Source: Aerococcus agrisoli
GTDB taxonomy: Bacteria; Bacillota; Bacilli; Lactobacillales; Aerococcaceae
Direction: 5' to 3'
NCBI RefSeq assembly: GCF_003797145.1
Contig: NZ_RKMG01000008.1
Coordinates: 1 to 64,000, forward strand
DNA length: 64,000 nucleotides
Below, piece after piece: positions 8,094-17,068 of the stretch (positions are counted from its first letter, which is position 1; every line of letters starts with the position of its first letter). The position numbers and the translations under genes are program-made. A model generated the notes under the pieces. That model had not been told where the DNA came from and ran no database searches. It worked only from the letters and a program-made list of their open reading frames with translations.

Positions 8094-9859
8094 CCTATCT
8101 CCTCCCATTCTTCTTCTTGGTTTAGGCAATGCGCTAAGTCAGCCATGTAATCGCCGACACTGTAATAGGTATCGCCATCTAGATCACGGGTCAACTCGAT
8201 AATGGCTGGTACGGCAATGCCAGCTTGTGCTAATAGGTCTGGATTGTTGAAGATTTCTTCTCGCGTGCCGTCGCCAATAATTTGTCCTTGGTTCACGACG
8301 ATTATCCGGTTAGCCCACTCCGCAACGAGTTGCATGTCATGGGTCGCAATAATGACCGTTTCAATGCTCGAAGACACATCGCGCAAGGTTTGGGTAATCC
8401 GTTGTCTAGTTGCCATATCAAGGCTGGCAGTTGGTTCATCCAGTAGCAAGGCTTTGGGGCCAAGAGACACACCAATCGCTAATGAGGCACGTCGCATTTG
8501 CCCACCGGATAACAAACGGCCGTCGCGGTCCCGTAAGTCACTTAAGTGGAATTGAGCGAGTAAAGCATCCGCTCGTTCCTGATAATCCTTATGTCCACGG
8601 GCTTTCATTGAATAGGCAATGTCCTTTTCAATCGAATCTTCAATAAACATATTTTCTGGATTTTGGTAGACATAGCCGAGGATGTTGGAAATTTCCTCCG
8701 GCCGTAAATTTTTCGTGTAATGGTCGTCAATGAGTACCTGGCCTGTCTTGGCTTTGACCAAGCCCATCAAAAGTTTCATGATGGACGACTTGCCCGCCCC
8801 ATTGTTGCCGATGATGGCTAATCGGTCGCCCTTGTTGATGTCTAGGGTCATGTGGTCAATCACGCGATGCGCCGATTCGTTGATGCGGTCGTATTCGACT
8901 GACACGTCCTTCAATTGGATGATGGCTTCTTTTGTGAAAAGGTCGGCATCTGGGTCAACATCAGATAGACGATGAACTTGACCTGCACCCCTAGCGTAGC
9001 CAGCCTCCACCTGTGTTACAGCGGGGACCTGAGCCGCTGTCATGAAATCATGGGCTTCGGGTAGGTCAATTGGTAGTGTTAAATCTTGCGATAGTCCTTT
9101 TTTACGCAACTCATGCCCCAAGAGCGTGACTTGTGGTGGGTAAATCCCACCCGATATGAGTTCGTCGACGCGTTGTAGGGCGTCTTTGACGGGTAGGAAC
9201 CATTCAACTTTGTGGTCTTTCATGAAGAGCATATGGTCGCAGTATTTGCCGATGAAATCAGCATTGTGCTCGATAACGATAATGGTTTTGCCTAGGTCAC
9301 GATTTAAGTAGGCTAAATTTTCATATATTTTCAAGGCATGAATGGGGTCCAGCTGCGCGATTGGCTCGTCTAGGACAATGACATTGGGGGACATGACTAG
9401 GACGCCTGCAAGGGCTAGTAAGTGCTTCTGTCCGCCTGATAGTTGCCATACGTACTCATCAGCTAAATGTGCCAGATCGAGTGTGGCTAAGATTTCCATA
9501 GAGATATTGACGTAGTCCTCTTCCCCCGCATTCAGCAAACCAAAGGCAGCGTCGTCGAGGACTTTCGGTCGTAAGATTTGATTTTCAAAGTCCTGGTAGA
9601 CGTAGCCAATTTTATGGGCTAATTGACTTGGTTTCAGATTGCTGATGTCCTGGCCGTCTACGGTTATGGTACCGTCCAGTTCACCGTCAATGAAATGCGG
9701 AATAATGCCATTCAGTAATTTACAAAAGGTCGATTTACCTGCCCCATTGTCACCAACCACGGCCACGAAGGAACCTGTGGGAATGGTTAGTGAGATGTCA
9801 TCAAGGACAAGTGCATCAGTGTCTGAATAGGCGAAGTTGACATGGTCGAGTGTAATCAT
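8090..9859 (-). CDS. ECF transporter double ATPase (fused A-A')
   Basis: 589 aa with two ABC ATPase domains in one chain. Domain 1 has Walker A GDNGAGKST (about residues 36-44), signature LSGGQKHLL and Walker B VIVLDEP. Domain 2 begins near residue 316 with Walker A GNNGAGKSS, signature LSGGQMRR and Walker B ALLLDEP. Such fusions resemble YkoD-type ATPases of group I ECF systems. It starts one base after the S-component stop and overlaps the T-component start by four, so the three are co-translated. The substrate is not revealed. Confidence 0.9.
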   Translation of the reverse strand: MITLDHVNFAYSDTDALVLDDISLTIPTGSFVAVVGDNGAGKSTFCKLLNGIIPHFIDGELDGTITVDGQDISNLKPSQLAHKIGYVYQDFENQILRPKVLDDAAFGLLNAGEEDYVNISMEILATLDLAHLADEYVWQLSGGQKHLLALAGVLVMSPNVIVLDEPIAQLDPIHALKIYENLAYLNRDLGKTIIVIEHNADFIGKYCDHMLFMKDHKVEWFLPVKDALQRVDELISGGIYPPQVTLLGHELRKKGLSQDLTLPIDLPEAHDFMTAAQVPAVTQVEAGYARGAGQVHRLSDVDPDADLFTKEAIIQLKDVSVEYDRINESAHRVIDHMTLDINKGDRLAIIGNNGAGKSSIMKLLMGLVKAKTGQVLIDDHYTKNLRPEEISNILGYVYQNPENMFIEDSIEKDIAYSMKARGHKDYQERADALLAQFHLSDLRDRDGRLLSGGQMRRASLAIGVSLGPKALLLDEPTASLDMATRQRITQTLRDVSSSIETVIIATHDMQLVAEWANRIIVVNQGQIIGDGTREEIFNNPDLLAQAGIAVPAIIELTRDLDGDTYYSVGDYMADLAHCLNQEEEWEEIG

Positions 9860-9860
9860 A

Positions 9861-10724
9861 CTACACTAATTCTTCCGCATTCTTTTTGTTGTTACGATTT
9901 TTGATGATGGCGAATAATCCGATGACAATGATTACACCAACGATGGCAGCGATAATTTTTGCAGTAGTTGATTCTGCCCATTCTGCTTCAAATTCGATTA
10001 AAGCGAAACCTGATTCAGCTAAGAACTCAGCCGCGATTGAAACGATGACTAAAGCAATGGCAGTAAGAACGAATTTACCGTTTAATACTTCAGAGATGTC
10101 TGGACGACGTTCTGGTGTACGTTTTTTCATCCCTAATAGTGGTTCGATCTTACCGTATAGACGTGGTACTAAGTACATGGTTGGTAACATAGCGAATAGG
10201 ATACCTGAGAATAAAATATCGTTGATGACAGCGAATCCTTCTACGAAGAAAACAGATTCTGGTAAACCAGCCACAGCTTCAAAGTCTTCAATGGCGAAAA
10301 CGACTTTCAAGATATCTACAATGCCGGCTAAGACTTGGTGTACAGCTACGCCAGTAATGGATGCAATCGCTACTTGTTTGCGGTTGGTTGGGTCTTTGAC
10401 CATCATACCCGCAACGTAAATCCCTAATGAGAATAAAACAAATTTCTCCACTTCACCGATACCGCCAAATTGGCCTAACATAATTTCACTGAAGATGACT
10501 TCCCCTGTTGCAGCACCTAAAGCAGCTGATAAAGGATCTAAAAGAATTGCTAAAGTTAATGGAATAAAAGCTAAATACTCAACAGATAATTCAATCACCC
10601 CTAAGTTGATTGAAGGAATCAATTCCGTAAATAAAGTTGCAAGACCGTAAAGTGACATGGAAAGTACAAACACCATCATTTTCTGTGATTGGCTAATTTG
10701 GTAAACAGTGGTTTTCTGAGACAT
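9861..10724 (-). CDS. ECF transporter substrate-binding S component, substrate unknown
   Basis: 287 aa, very hydrophobic, with about seven membrane segments. A charged loop (about residues 198-212, KKRTPERRPDISEV) splits an N-terminal block of five or six helices from two C-terminal helices. Position as first gene of an S-A-T operon marks it as the specificity subunit. The sequence shows none of the motifs I would use to assign thiamine, biotin, riboflavin or cobalt. GGGAGG lies before the ATG. The PHP hydrolase at the end of the operon is the only clue to its use. Confidence 0.75.
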   Translation of the reverse strand: MSQKTTVYQISQSQKMMVFVLSMSLYGLATLFTELIPSINLGVIELSVEYLAFIPLTLAILLDPLSAALGAATGEVIFSEIMLGQFGGIGEVEKFVLFSLGIYVAGMMVKDPTNRKQVAIASITGVAVHQVLAGIVDILKVVFAIEDFEAVAGLPESVFFVEGFAVINDILFSGILFAMLPTMYLVPRLYGKIEPLLGMKKRTPERRPDISEVLNGKFVLTAIALVIVSIAAEFLAESGFALIEFEAEWAESTTAKIIAAIVGVIIVIGLFAIIKNRNNKKNAEELV

Positions 10725-10756
10725 TTTTGTTATCCTCCCTTTTTTAAGATAATCTC

Positions 10757-10783
10757 ATTATATAGTGGCATTGTAAATTACAA
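10757..10783 (-). promoter_or_regulatory. Promoter and palindromic operator of the ECF operon
   Basis: On minus, TATAAT (10757-10762) follows TTGTAA (10778-10783) at a short 15-base spacing. A perfect 13-base palindrome, TTGTAAATTACAA (10771-10783), overlies the -35 and spacer, and TTGTAAATTT recurs upstream near 10805. This looks like a repressor site; the repressor is not identifiable. Confidence 0.5.
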
Positions 10784-10875
10784 CCTTGTATTTATGTAAA
10801 AGTGTTGTAAATTTTTCATTTTAATTTTAATGTAAATTTATTTTCATTTCGCCATCCTTTATTTTCATCTGATGG

Positions 10876-10922
10876 CAAAAAAACAACCGCCCAGAATCTC
10901 ACAGATCCTAGGACGGTTGCTT
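10876..10922 (-). terminator. Terminator of tpx
   Basis: On minus, CAACCGTCC pairs with GGGCGGTTG around an inner AGGATCT/AGATTCT stem, then seven T. It lies just below the tpx stop. Confidence 0.75.
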
Positions 10923-10974
10923 AGTTAGTTAATATTATGGTGTTTTTCGTCGCCAACTACTGCGAAGCTTGCGA

Positions 10975-11469
10975 TTAAGCTACTTCGTCTACAGCTTGGA
11001 TAGCTTTTTCATAGTCAGGTTCATTTGTTACTTCGTTAACGATTTCTTCGTATACGACATTACCGTCAGCGTCGATAACAAACATAGAACGTGCTAATTT
11101 GTCTAATTCTGGTAAGTAAATACCGTAAGCTTTACCGAATTCTACTGAGTCGTTGAATACACGCATAGTTGAATCATTGTCTGATTTCCATTTTGCTAAT
11201 GATTCGTCAGTGTTTGTTGAAATGGTTACAACTTCAATACCGTCACCAGCTTGTTTTGCGTAGTCGCTAATACGGTTTGATTGGATTGAGCATACAGAAG
11301 TATCAATATCTGGTACAACAGATACTAATAGTACTTTACCAGCGAAATCTTCTTTGCTTGCTGTGCCAGCCCCTACTTCGCTTACAGTGAAATCTGGTGC
11401 TGCTTGGTTTAGTTCTACTGGAGTACCTTCTAATTCTACTGGTTCACCTTTAAAAGTTACAGTTGCCAT
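10975..11469 (-). CDS. tpx: Thiol peroxidase, with a single cysteine
   Basis: Peroxiredoxin of the Tpx group, 164 aa, that reduces peroxides through the peroxidatic cysteine in DIDTSVCS (Cys60). The upstream PDFTV and conserved Arg are as in the family. Typical Tpx has a resolving cysteine about 34 residues later in a WC motif; here that place reads LAKWKSDND and the whole protein holds only one cysteine. It would therefore need an external thiol for recycling if active. AAAGGAGG lies before the ATG. A single-gene unit with its own terminator. Confidence 0.92.
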   Translation of the reverse strand: MATVTFKGEPVELEGTPVELNQAAPDFTVSEVGAGTASKEDFAGKVLLVSVVPDIDTSVCSIQSNRISDYAKQAGDGIEVVTISTNTDESLAKWKSDNDSTMRVFNDSVEFGKAYGIYLPELDKLARSMFVIDADGNVVYEEIVNEVTNEPDYEKAIQAVDEVA

Positions 11470-11544
11470 GTTGCATCATTCCTCCTTTGATTGATTACCT
11501 ATAGTATAACAATAAAAACGAATACAACTCAATCGATAAGGGTC

Positions 11545-11661
11545 AGGATGTGAGGACCGACGCTCAGAAAGCCACCGGTGGAAGATTAGGGAAGGCGATG
11601 ACGGTAGTCATCGACAATCTAATCTGAAGCGCAGGGCTTTCTGGAGGTCCGAGCTCAACTT
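11545..11661 (+). ncRNA. Candidate structured RNA/element, copy C (stand-alone)
   Basis: Same architecture as copies A and B: P1 11554-11561/11643-11650 (with two central G-A mismatches), P2 11566-11573/11635-11642, P3 11583-11589/11619-11625 and P4 11596-11602/11607-11613 with a GGTA loop. The flanking AGGATGTGA, GCTC, TGGA, GAAG and GAGCTCAACTT match the other copies. Unlike A and B it is not inside the dispersed repeat but ends ten bases before R3, which shows the module is a unit by itself. It sits upstream of tpx on the opposite strand sense. Confidence 0.5.
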
Positions 11662-11670
11662 TAGGTAGGA

Positions 11671-11840
11671 AAAGAGGCTGGTTTAGAAATAATAAAACCT
11701 TCGATTTTTCGTCCTTTCGGTGTACGTTCCTAGTTAGCCGTGGGACCGTCTGGAGCCAAAGTCTCCAGACTTGAAATCGAGCCAAGGTCTCGATTTCATC
11801 CTTTTTCACGGCAAAGGAACTACACCTACAGTCCTGCCAG
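11671..11840 (+). repeat. Dispersed inverted repeat R3 (without module)
   Basis: Begins GAGGCTGGTTTAG, then TCGATTTTTCGTCC, the left arm CGTTCCTAGTTAGCCGTG and the right arm CACGGCAAAGGAAC. The core has paired GTCTGGAG/CTCCAGAC and GAAATCGAG/CTCGATTTC. The site where R1 and R6 hold the module is empty here. Confidence 0.75.
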
Positions 11841-12410
11841 GTTTTTTTATAAAAGCTAGATCCATGAATTTATCGAGGATTTGGTTCCAGCCTCTTCCTT
11901 CTTGCCCACCTGCTAAAAAAGGTTTATTTTATGCTGCATGGTTTTAAATGAAATTCCCTATTTCTAAGTATTTGTAATTTAGAGGGTGTGGGTTTGGTGC
12001 GACACCAAACCTTCCTTTTGATTATTTAAGCAATCATGGACAAGTAGCCCCATGGAAATTTCTGGTACTGTATCTTAGTTGGTGGTGGTAGATCTAGAGT
12101 TGAATTAAATTACGATGCCCGCATCGTAATTTACCTTTCGATAAGTTACTATTGCCGGTATTCATAAATATCCTTTCATATGTGAATATATGCCCCGAAA
12201 TTCGCAAATGGTACCCACATTAGTGAATGAATCCGAATTGTTTCATTTATGGGATGTCTTATATGAATAATGCCTGTTATTTTTCACTTTTTCCTGTTCA
12301 AATATGACTGCGTTCTAAATACTGTCATTTATCAGATTTCATTTGTGATAAATCAGAGTGTATTTTTACAAATCATTGCCCATATGTGAATCTACGCTCA
12401 CCCACATCAA
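11841..12410. other. AT-rich gene-free island
   Basis: No gene seen. At 12005-12025 there is GGTTTGGTGC..ACCAAACC, a relative of the inverted repeat at 4830 and 23300. From about 12160 to 12395 there is a run of imperfect palindromic words (TTCATATGTGAA, ATTCGCAAAT, TTAGTGAATGAA, TTCATTTATG, CATATGTGAAT) spaced by roughly 20 bases. Confidence 0.45.
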
Positions 12411-12441
12411 CAAAAAAGCTCGAGATACGAGATCCCGAGCT
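12411..12441 (-). terminator. Terminator of thiI
   Basis: Stem AGCTCG..CGAGCT with inner GAT/ATC at 12417-12441, followed on minus by six T. It lies 13 bases below the thiI stop. Confidence 0.8.
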
Positions 12442-12453
12442 GATAATTCATGA

Positions 12454-13668
12454 TTATAGTAAATCTAAGAAGGCTTCTTCTGTTTTGTTGCGTGAGCCAG
12501 GCATGATTTGTTCTTTCATTGCCCCTTCTACGGCGCGTTGTACCAAGCCATCGATGTCTAAGCGAGATTCAAAGTACTCGATTTCTGACATTTTTGGTCT
12601 TGTTTTTGGAGAAGGTGGAGCGAAAACAGTACAGCAGTCTTCGAATGGTTGGATAGATAAATCAAAGGTATCGATTTTTTTAGAAATATCGATGATTTCA
12701 AGTTTATCCATAGCAACTACTGGACGGATAATCGGTGTTGAGGTTACTTCGTTAATAGCAAACATTGATTCCAAAGTTTGAGAAGCTACTTGGCCGATTG
12801 ATTCCCCGTTGACGATGGCTAAACCGTTGTATTGTTTACGCAATTCGTCAGAAATACGCATCATCATACGACGAGTAATGGTCATCAAGTAAGCTGGATT
12901 AACGTGTTCTTTAATGGCTTCTTGGGTTTCAGTGAAAGGTACTTCCACGAAGTTGATCAAGCCACCAAATTTGGTTAATTTTTCTGTCAATGATTTGGCT
13001 TTTTCCAAAGCTTGTGGGCTTGTGTATGGTGGTGACGCAAAATGTACGGCCGTAATACGAATACCACGTTTCATTGCTAAGTAACCTGCTACTGGTGAGT
13101 CAATCCCACCTGAAAGCATCAATACAGCGTTAGCAGATGTACCTACTGGCAATCCACCGGCACCGTTGATCCATTCTGATGAAATCAAGAAGTTTTGTTC
13201 GCGGACTTTCACGCGGACGGTTAAGTCAGGTTTCTTCATTTGCACTGCTAATTCAGGGAATTCTTCCGCTAAAAAGCCACCTAGACCTTGGTTAATGTCA
13301 TTTGTATCCATAGCAAAATGGTGGTCTGAACGAGACGTTGCCACTTTAAACGTAGCTACTGGTCGTTTGGCCAACTCGGCTGTCACCAATTTCACGGCTG
13401 CCTCTTTTAACAAATCAAAATCACGTTCTAATTCGATGGCAGGTGAGAAACTTTGGATACCGAAGACTTTGCTCAAGCCTTCTAGGACTTCGTCTTGCGG
13501 TGCGCCATTCAAAGTTAGGAACATAAAATCATGTTGTTGGTCCAAAGTGATGTCTGGATATGCGCTCAAGGCTTCGCGGATGTTACGCGCTAGGGTCGAC
13601 ACAAAATTACGTTTGTTCTTCCCTTTTGTAGATAACTCGCCGTAGCGAATCATAATTAGTTCTTTCAT
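12454..13668 (-). CDS. thiI: tRNA 4-thiouridine synthase ThiI
   Basis: Transfers sulfur to uridine 8 of tRNA, using sulfur from a cysteine desulfurase. The 404 aa chain has an N-terminal ferredoxin-like and THUMP region (to about 165), then a PP-loop ATPase domain with LSGGIDSPVAG, and ends with the DCCTVFAPPSP segment typical of the Bacillota form. The C-terminal rhodanese domain of the enterobacterial enzyme is absent, as is usual in this phylum, so sulfur must come directly from the neighbour. Strong AAAGGAG before ATG. The gene follows the desulfurase by 18 bases in one operon. Confidence 0.95.
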   Translation of the reverse strand: MKELIMIRYGELSTKGKNKRNFVSTLARNIREALSAYPDITLDQQHDFMFLTLNGAPQDEVLEGLSKVFGIQSFSPAIELERDFDLLKEAAVKLVTAELAKRPVATFKVATSRSDHHFAMDTNDINQGLGGFLAEEFPELAVQMKKPDLTVRVKVREQNFLISSEWINGAGGLPVGTSANAVLMLSGGIDSPVAGYLAMKRGIRITAVHFASPPYTSPQALEKAKSLTEKLTKFGGLINFVEVPFTETQEAIKEHVNPAYLMTITRRMMMRISDELRKQYNGLAIVNGESIGQVASQTLESMFAINEVTSTPIIRPVVAMDKLEIIDISKKIDTFDLSIQPFEDCCTVFAPPSPKTRPKMSEIEYFESRLDIDGLVQRAVEGAMKEQIMPGSRNKTEEAFLDLL

Positions 13669-13686
13669 ATTGTCTCCTTTAATTGA

Positions 13687-14841
13687 TTATTGAATACGTT
13701 CGAATTTCTTCATTAATTTGCTGTAAATTTCGATGAATTGGTCGACTTCAGCTAATGTGTTGTCCTTACCAAAACTCAAGCGGATTGCTTGTTTGGCCCA
13801 AACTGGATCCACCTTCATAGCGCCTAAGGTCGATGAAGTGTTGTTGACAGCACGTGATGAGCAGGCACTAGTCGTAGATACAATCACGTCTTCCTCTTCT
13901 AAGGCGTGCACCATGACCTCCCCACGAACACCCTTCAATGCAACCGTCAATACGTGCGGTGCAGCATCTTCCGGACTGTAAACGCGGATTACGTCTTCAT
14001 GTTCTGCAAAAAAGGCGCGCAATTTCTTTTGAATCGCTTCCTCATTGGCCTTAACCTCTGGGGCTTCTGTCAAAGCAATACGTAGTGCTTTAGCAGTGGC
14101 TACGATACCAGGTAGGTTTTCCGTCGTCGAACGTTGGCCCATTTCTTGACCGCCACCTTCTAATAGGTGTTCGATATTACGGTTTTGTTTTTTGTATAAG
14201 ATACCGATACCACGTGGTCCGTTGAATTTGTGGGCAGAAAAGCTCATCAAGTCAACACGGTCGTGGATTAATGGTTTCTTGAATGTGCCGACACTTTGCA
14301 CGCCATCTACATGGAAATGAATAGTTGGGTATTTTTCTAGTAAATCACCGATTTCGGCAATTGGTTGGATAGCCCCAATTTCATTGTTGACGGCCATTAC
14401 AGAAACTAAGATGGTTTCATCTTTAATGGCAGCCGCAACGTCTTCAACGTGGACTTTACCTTCCTTGTCAGCAGGCAAGTAGGTAACTTCGAAGCCATTT
14501 TTTTCTAAGTAAGCCATTGTGTTTTTCACCGATGGATGTTCCACGCTAGACACGATAATGTGCTTGCCGTGGTATTTCTCTTTTTCCATTGCGGTCCCTT
14601 TAATGGCCCAGTTGTTGGATTCTGTTCCACCTGATGTGAAGAAGATTTCCGATGAATCAGCGCCTAATAAATCGGCTACTTGTTTACGAGCTGAGTTTAA
14701 TAGTTTTGCTGATTCGTTCCCTAGCTTATGTAAGCTAGATGGGTTGGCATAGTATGTTTGCATGACTTGTGTCATGGTATTTAGTGCTTCAGGCGCAATT
14801 TTAGTGGTTGCGCTGTTATCAAAATATATCAGTTCTGACAT
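13687..14841 (-). CDS. Cysteine desulfurase (NifS/IscS-like, ThiI partner)
   Basis: Pyridoxal-phosphate enzyme of 384 aa that removes sulfur from cysteine as a persulfide. IYFDNSATTK opens the chain; the PLP lysine lies in SFSAHKFNGPRG; the catalytic cysteine loop is VSTTSACSSR. Its position directly before thiI matches the dedicated NifZ/ThiI pair for tRNA 4-thiouridine in Bacillota rather than the SufS/IscS iron-sulfur systems. GGAAGG precedes the ATG. Confidence 0.93.
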   Translation of the reverse strand: MSELIYFDNSATTKIAPEALNTMTQVMQTYYANPSSLHKLGNESAKLLNSARKQVADLLGADSSEIFFTSGGTESNNWAIKGTAMEKEKYHGKHIIVSSVEHPSVKNTMAYLEKNGFEVTYLPADKEGKVHVEDVAAAIKDETILVSVMAVNNEIGAIQPIAEIGDLLEKYPTIHFHVDGVQSVGTFKKPLIHDRVDLMSFSAHKFNGPRGIGILYKKQNRNIEHLLEGGGQEMGQRSTTENLPGIVATAKALRIALTEAPEVKANEEAIQKKLRAFFAEHEDVIRVYSPEDAAPHVLTVALKGVRGEVMVHALEEEDVIVSTTSACSSRAVNNTSSTLGAMKVDPVWAKQAIRLSFGKDNTLAEVDQFIEIYSKLMKKFERIQ

Positions 14842-14900
14842 GGTATTTCCTTCCTAATGTTGGCTAGTTAACTCTTCATATATTAAAGGCTTCCTAAACA

Positions 14901-14945
14901 AAAAGCAACCTCCTTGACTTTGTTTTGGTCATGGAGGTTACATTT
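14901..14945 (-). terminator. Terminator of ezrA
   Basis: Twelve-pair stem 14907-14918/14928-14939 with one mismatch, followed by T on minus. It lies between the ezrA stop and the desulfurase gene. Confidence 0.8.
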
Positions 14946-14965
14946 TTTGTTTATGCAATTTGTGC

Positions 14966-16681
14966 TTAACGAATTTGATGCTCTTGATCGTATTGATCAA
15001 TGATGATTTGACGTGCACCCGGTTGAATTTTTTCAATTTCATGTGCGATGTTTTCAAAGGCATCTTCATATAAGAATTCTTTGTCGAACAAGTCGTATGA
15101 GCGTTTAATCGCATCATTTAATTCCGGATGTTGCGGACGGTAACGGTTGGCAAATTGAATGGCACTTTCAGTTAATTGCGCTGCACGTACTTGTTTTTCA
15201 GTTTCATCATCCAAGTATTCAATTGCTCTTGCAATTTGTTCTGTAAGATTTTCAATTTCCATCATATCCAACTTCACGCGATTTAATTGTTCGCCTAAGG
15301 CATCAATGCGGTCGCTTGTATCAAAGAAGTAGTCTAAGTATTCGTTGGTTAAGCCTGGTAAATGATGAATTTCAACTGCACGTTTGATGTTACGTAAGTC
15401 TAATTCAAACATGTACAATTCGTCCCTTGCATCGCGTTCACGTTGACGTAAGTTTGCTAAGGCAACAACGATTGCAGATTGACCCTTATCAATTTCTGTT
15501 AAGGCATCGTAGATTTCACGGTAACGTGTTTCCATATCAGAGTATGCAATTTGATGCTCTGCTAATTGGTCATCCGTTGCTTTAAGAATATCTTTTTGGC
15601 GTTCGATTTGATCAGCATATTCTTGCATCTTGCCCATTTCATTATCGTAAAGTAGGTAGTTTTGCGATACGCGGTCAATTTCAAGGGCACCGTAACGGTT
15701 GCTTTGGGTAATTTGATCCAAGCGACGTTGAACAGAACCTTGATTTTTACCAATGTATTCACGGGAATCGATTTCGCGTTCCATTAATACATAAGTATGG
15801 TCAATTTGTGCACCGGCACGTTCCATCAATTCGGTAGCTTGGTTTAAGTCAGCATCTGAGATGGCACGTTTGGCTTCTTCAACGATTTTCTCAGCTGCAT
15901 CAATTTCTTTTGGAATATCAACATCAACTGGGAATTGGAATTCTTCTTCCACCATGTGCGCGAAACCTTGGTTTAGGTCGGCCACTTGTTCTACATACTC
16001 TTCGTTTAATTTGGCATATAGATGTGGTACTTTTTCCATCATTTGTTCTAGTTCGTCGATATCCGCATCGATTTGTACCAATACTTCTTGAGCACCGATG
16101 AAGTCACCATCGTTCATTTGTTGGTGATATTTAGTGAAGTCTAGTTCTAGATAAGCTAGGTGATGTTCTAGTGTTTCGAGTGCATCGCCGAATTTGTAGC
16201 CATGTGCTAATAATTGTTTGCGTAGGGCTGCATATCGGTTGTAGGTTTGTTCATGTTTGTCTTCTGATGCTTTCTCACTATCTAATACTTCTGTTAAACG
16301 GTCGTTGATCCCGTTCACTTCTTCACGTGTTTCAGCTAAGGTAGCTTCGATTTCTTCAGCCACACTTCTTGCTTTTACAATGTTAAATTTTTCTGTATAG
16401 TTTTGCGCTGAAACTAAAGCCGCTTCGATTTCAGGTAATCGAAAACGTGTAATCGTTTGCCATTTGGCTTGTTCGCTTTCGTACACGCGTCGTGTTGCTC
16501 CAGAAACATTTTTATTACGTAGCGTATACAACTTATCCGCTACCGGTGTCGACATGATTTCCTGCTTCTGTTCATCTAATTCAATATTTGTTTGTGTTTG
16601 CTTGTGCCCAAGGTAATATAGTAGACCGTAGCCCAATAGTACCAAGACAATCAAGATTAACAATGCTATTAAAAATGGCAC
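14966..16681 (-). CDS. ezrA: Septation ring formation regulator EzrA
   Basis: Membrane-anchored regulator of FtsZ ring placement. One N-terminal membrane helix (about residues 2-24, rich in Leu/Ile) leads into about 545 residues of spectrin-like coiled coil in the cytoplasm. At 571 aa it has the family's usual length. The start is the GTG of MPFLIALL: the strong site AAAGGAGGA lies seven bases before it and would be inside the coding part if the longer frame were used. It is a single-gene unit. Its partners FtsZ, FtsA and SepF are encoded in the dcw cluster of this same window. Confidence 0.93.
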   Translation of the reverse strand: MPFLIALLILIVLVLLGYGLLYYLGHKQTQTNIELDEQKQEIMSTPVADKLYTLRNKNVSGATRRVYESEQAKWQTITRFRLPEIEAALVSAQNYTEKFNIVKARSVAEEIEATLAETREEVNGINDRLTEVLDSEKASEDKHEQTYNRYAALRKQLLAHGYKFGDALETLEHHLAYLELDFTKYHQQMNDGDFIGAQEVLVQIDADIDELEQMMEKVPHLYAKLNEEYVEQVADLNQGFAHMVEEEFQFPVDVDIPKEIDAAEKIVEEAKRAISDADLNQATELMERAGAQIDHTYVLMEREIDSREYIGKNQGSVQRRLDQITQSNRYGALEIDRVSQNYLLYDNEMGKMQEYADQIERQKDILKATDDQLAEHQIAYSDMETRYREIYDALTEIDKGQSAIVVALANLRQRERDARDELYMFELDLRNIKRAVEIHHLPGLTNEYLDYFFDTSDRIDALGEQLNRVKLDMMEIENLTEQIARAIEYLDDETEKQVRAAQLTESAIQFANRYRPQHPELNDAIKRSYDLFDKEFLYEDAFENIAHEIEKIQPGARQIIIDQYDQEHQIR

Positions 16682-16864
16682 ACGCACTCCTCCTTTTATT
16701 TGTTGGTGATTCACCACGTATTTTAAGACGTTCTTTATTCCCTATCTTATCATAATTTTAATAAAAAATACTATTAGATATATTACAAATGCTTTTCAAA
16801 ACGCATGAATTGTAAATTTATACACAAATGTGTGTGAAAAAGACGATGTTTGATAGAAAATAAT

Positions 16865-16996
16865 CTATTAGCCTACGGCTAAACCCTATTATTTTGTTGA
16901 CCTTAATTTAGTAATCTATGTACCTACTAGCCTTCGGCTATATGGAACGTACACTGCAAGGACGAAAATCGAAGATTTTAAACTTTTGTCCCAACG
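16865..16996 (-). repeat. Partial dispersed repeat R4 (reverse)
   Basis: Reverse-complement fragment of the R1-type end: GGAACGTACACTGCAAGGAC, then ATCGAAGAT and TTTTGTCCC. Preceded by a small hairpin TAGCCTTCGGCTA and a similar TAGCCTACGGCTA. The rest of the repeat is missing. Confidence 0.6.
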
Positions 16997-17009
16997 CTTT
17001 CCTCGCGAC

Positions 17010-17042
17010 GAAAAAAGCCCAGGACATGATGTCCCAGGCTTT
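17010..17042 (-). terminator. Terminator of rpsD
   Basis: Palindromic stem 17016-17040 (AGCC..GGACAT/ATGTCC..GGCT) followed on minus by six T. Confidence 0.85.
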
Positions 17043-17068
17043 CCTGTTAAACAAATTGTATCTATGAA

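Noticed and set aside
11564-11809. Open frame on minus through module C and R3
   Set aside because: It runs across two structured repeats, has no ribosome site and its composition is that of the repeat.
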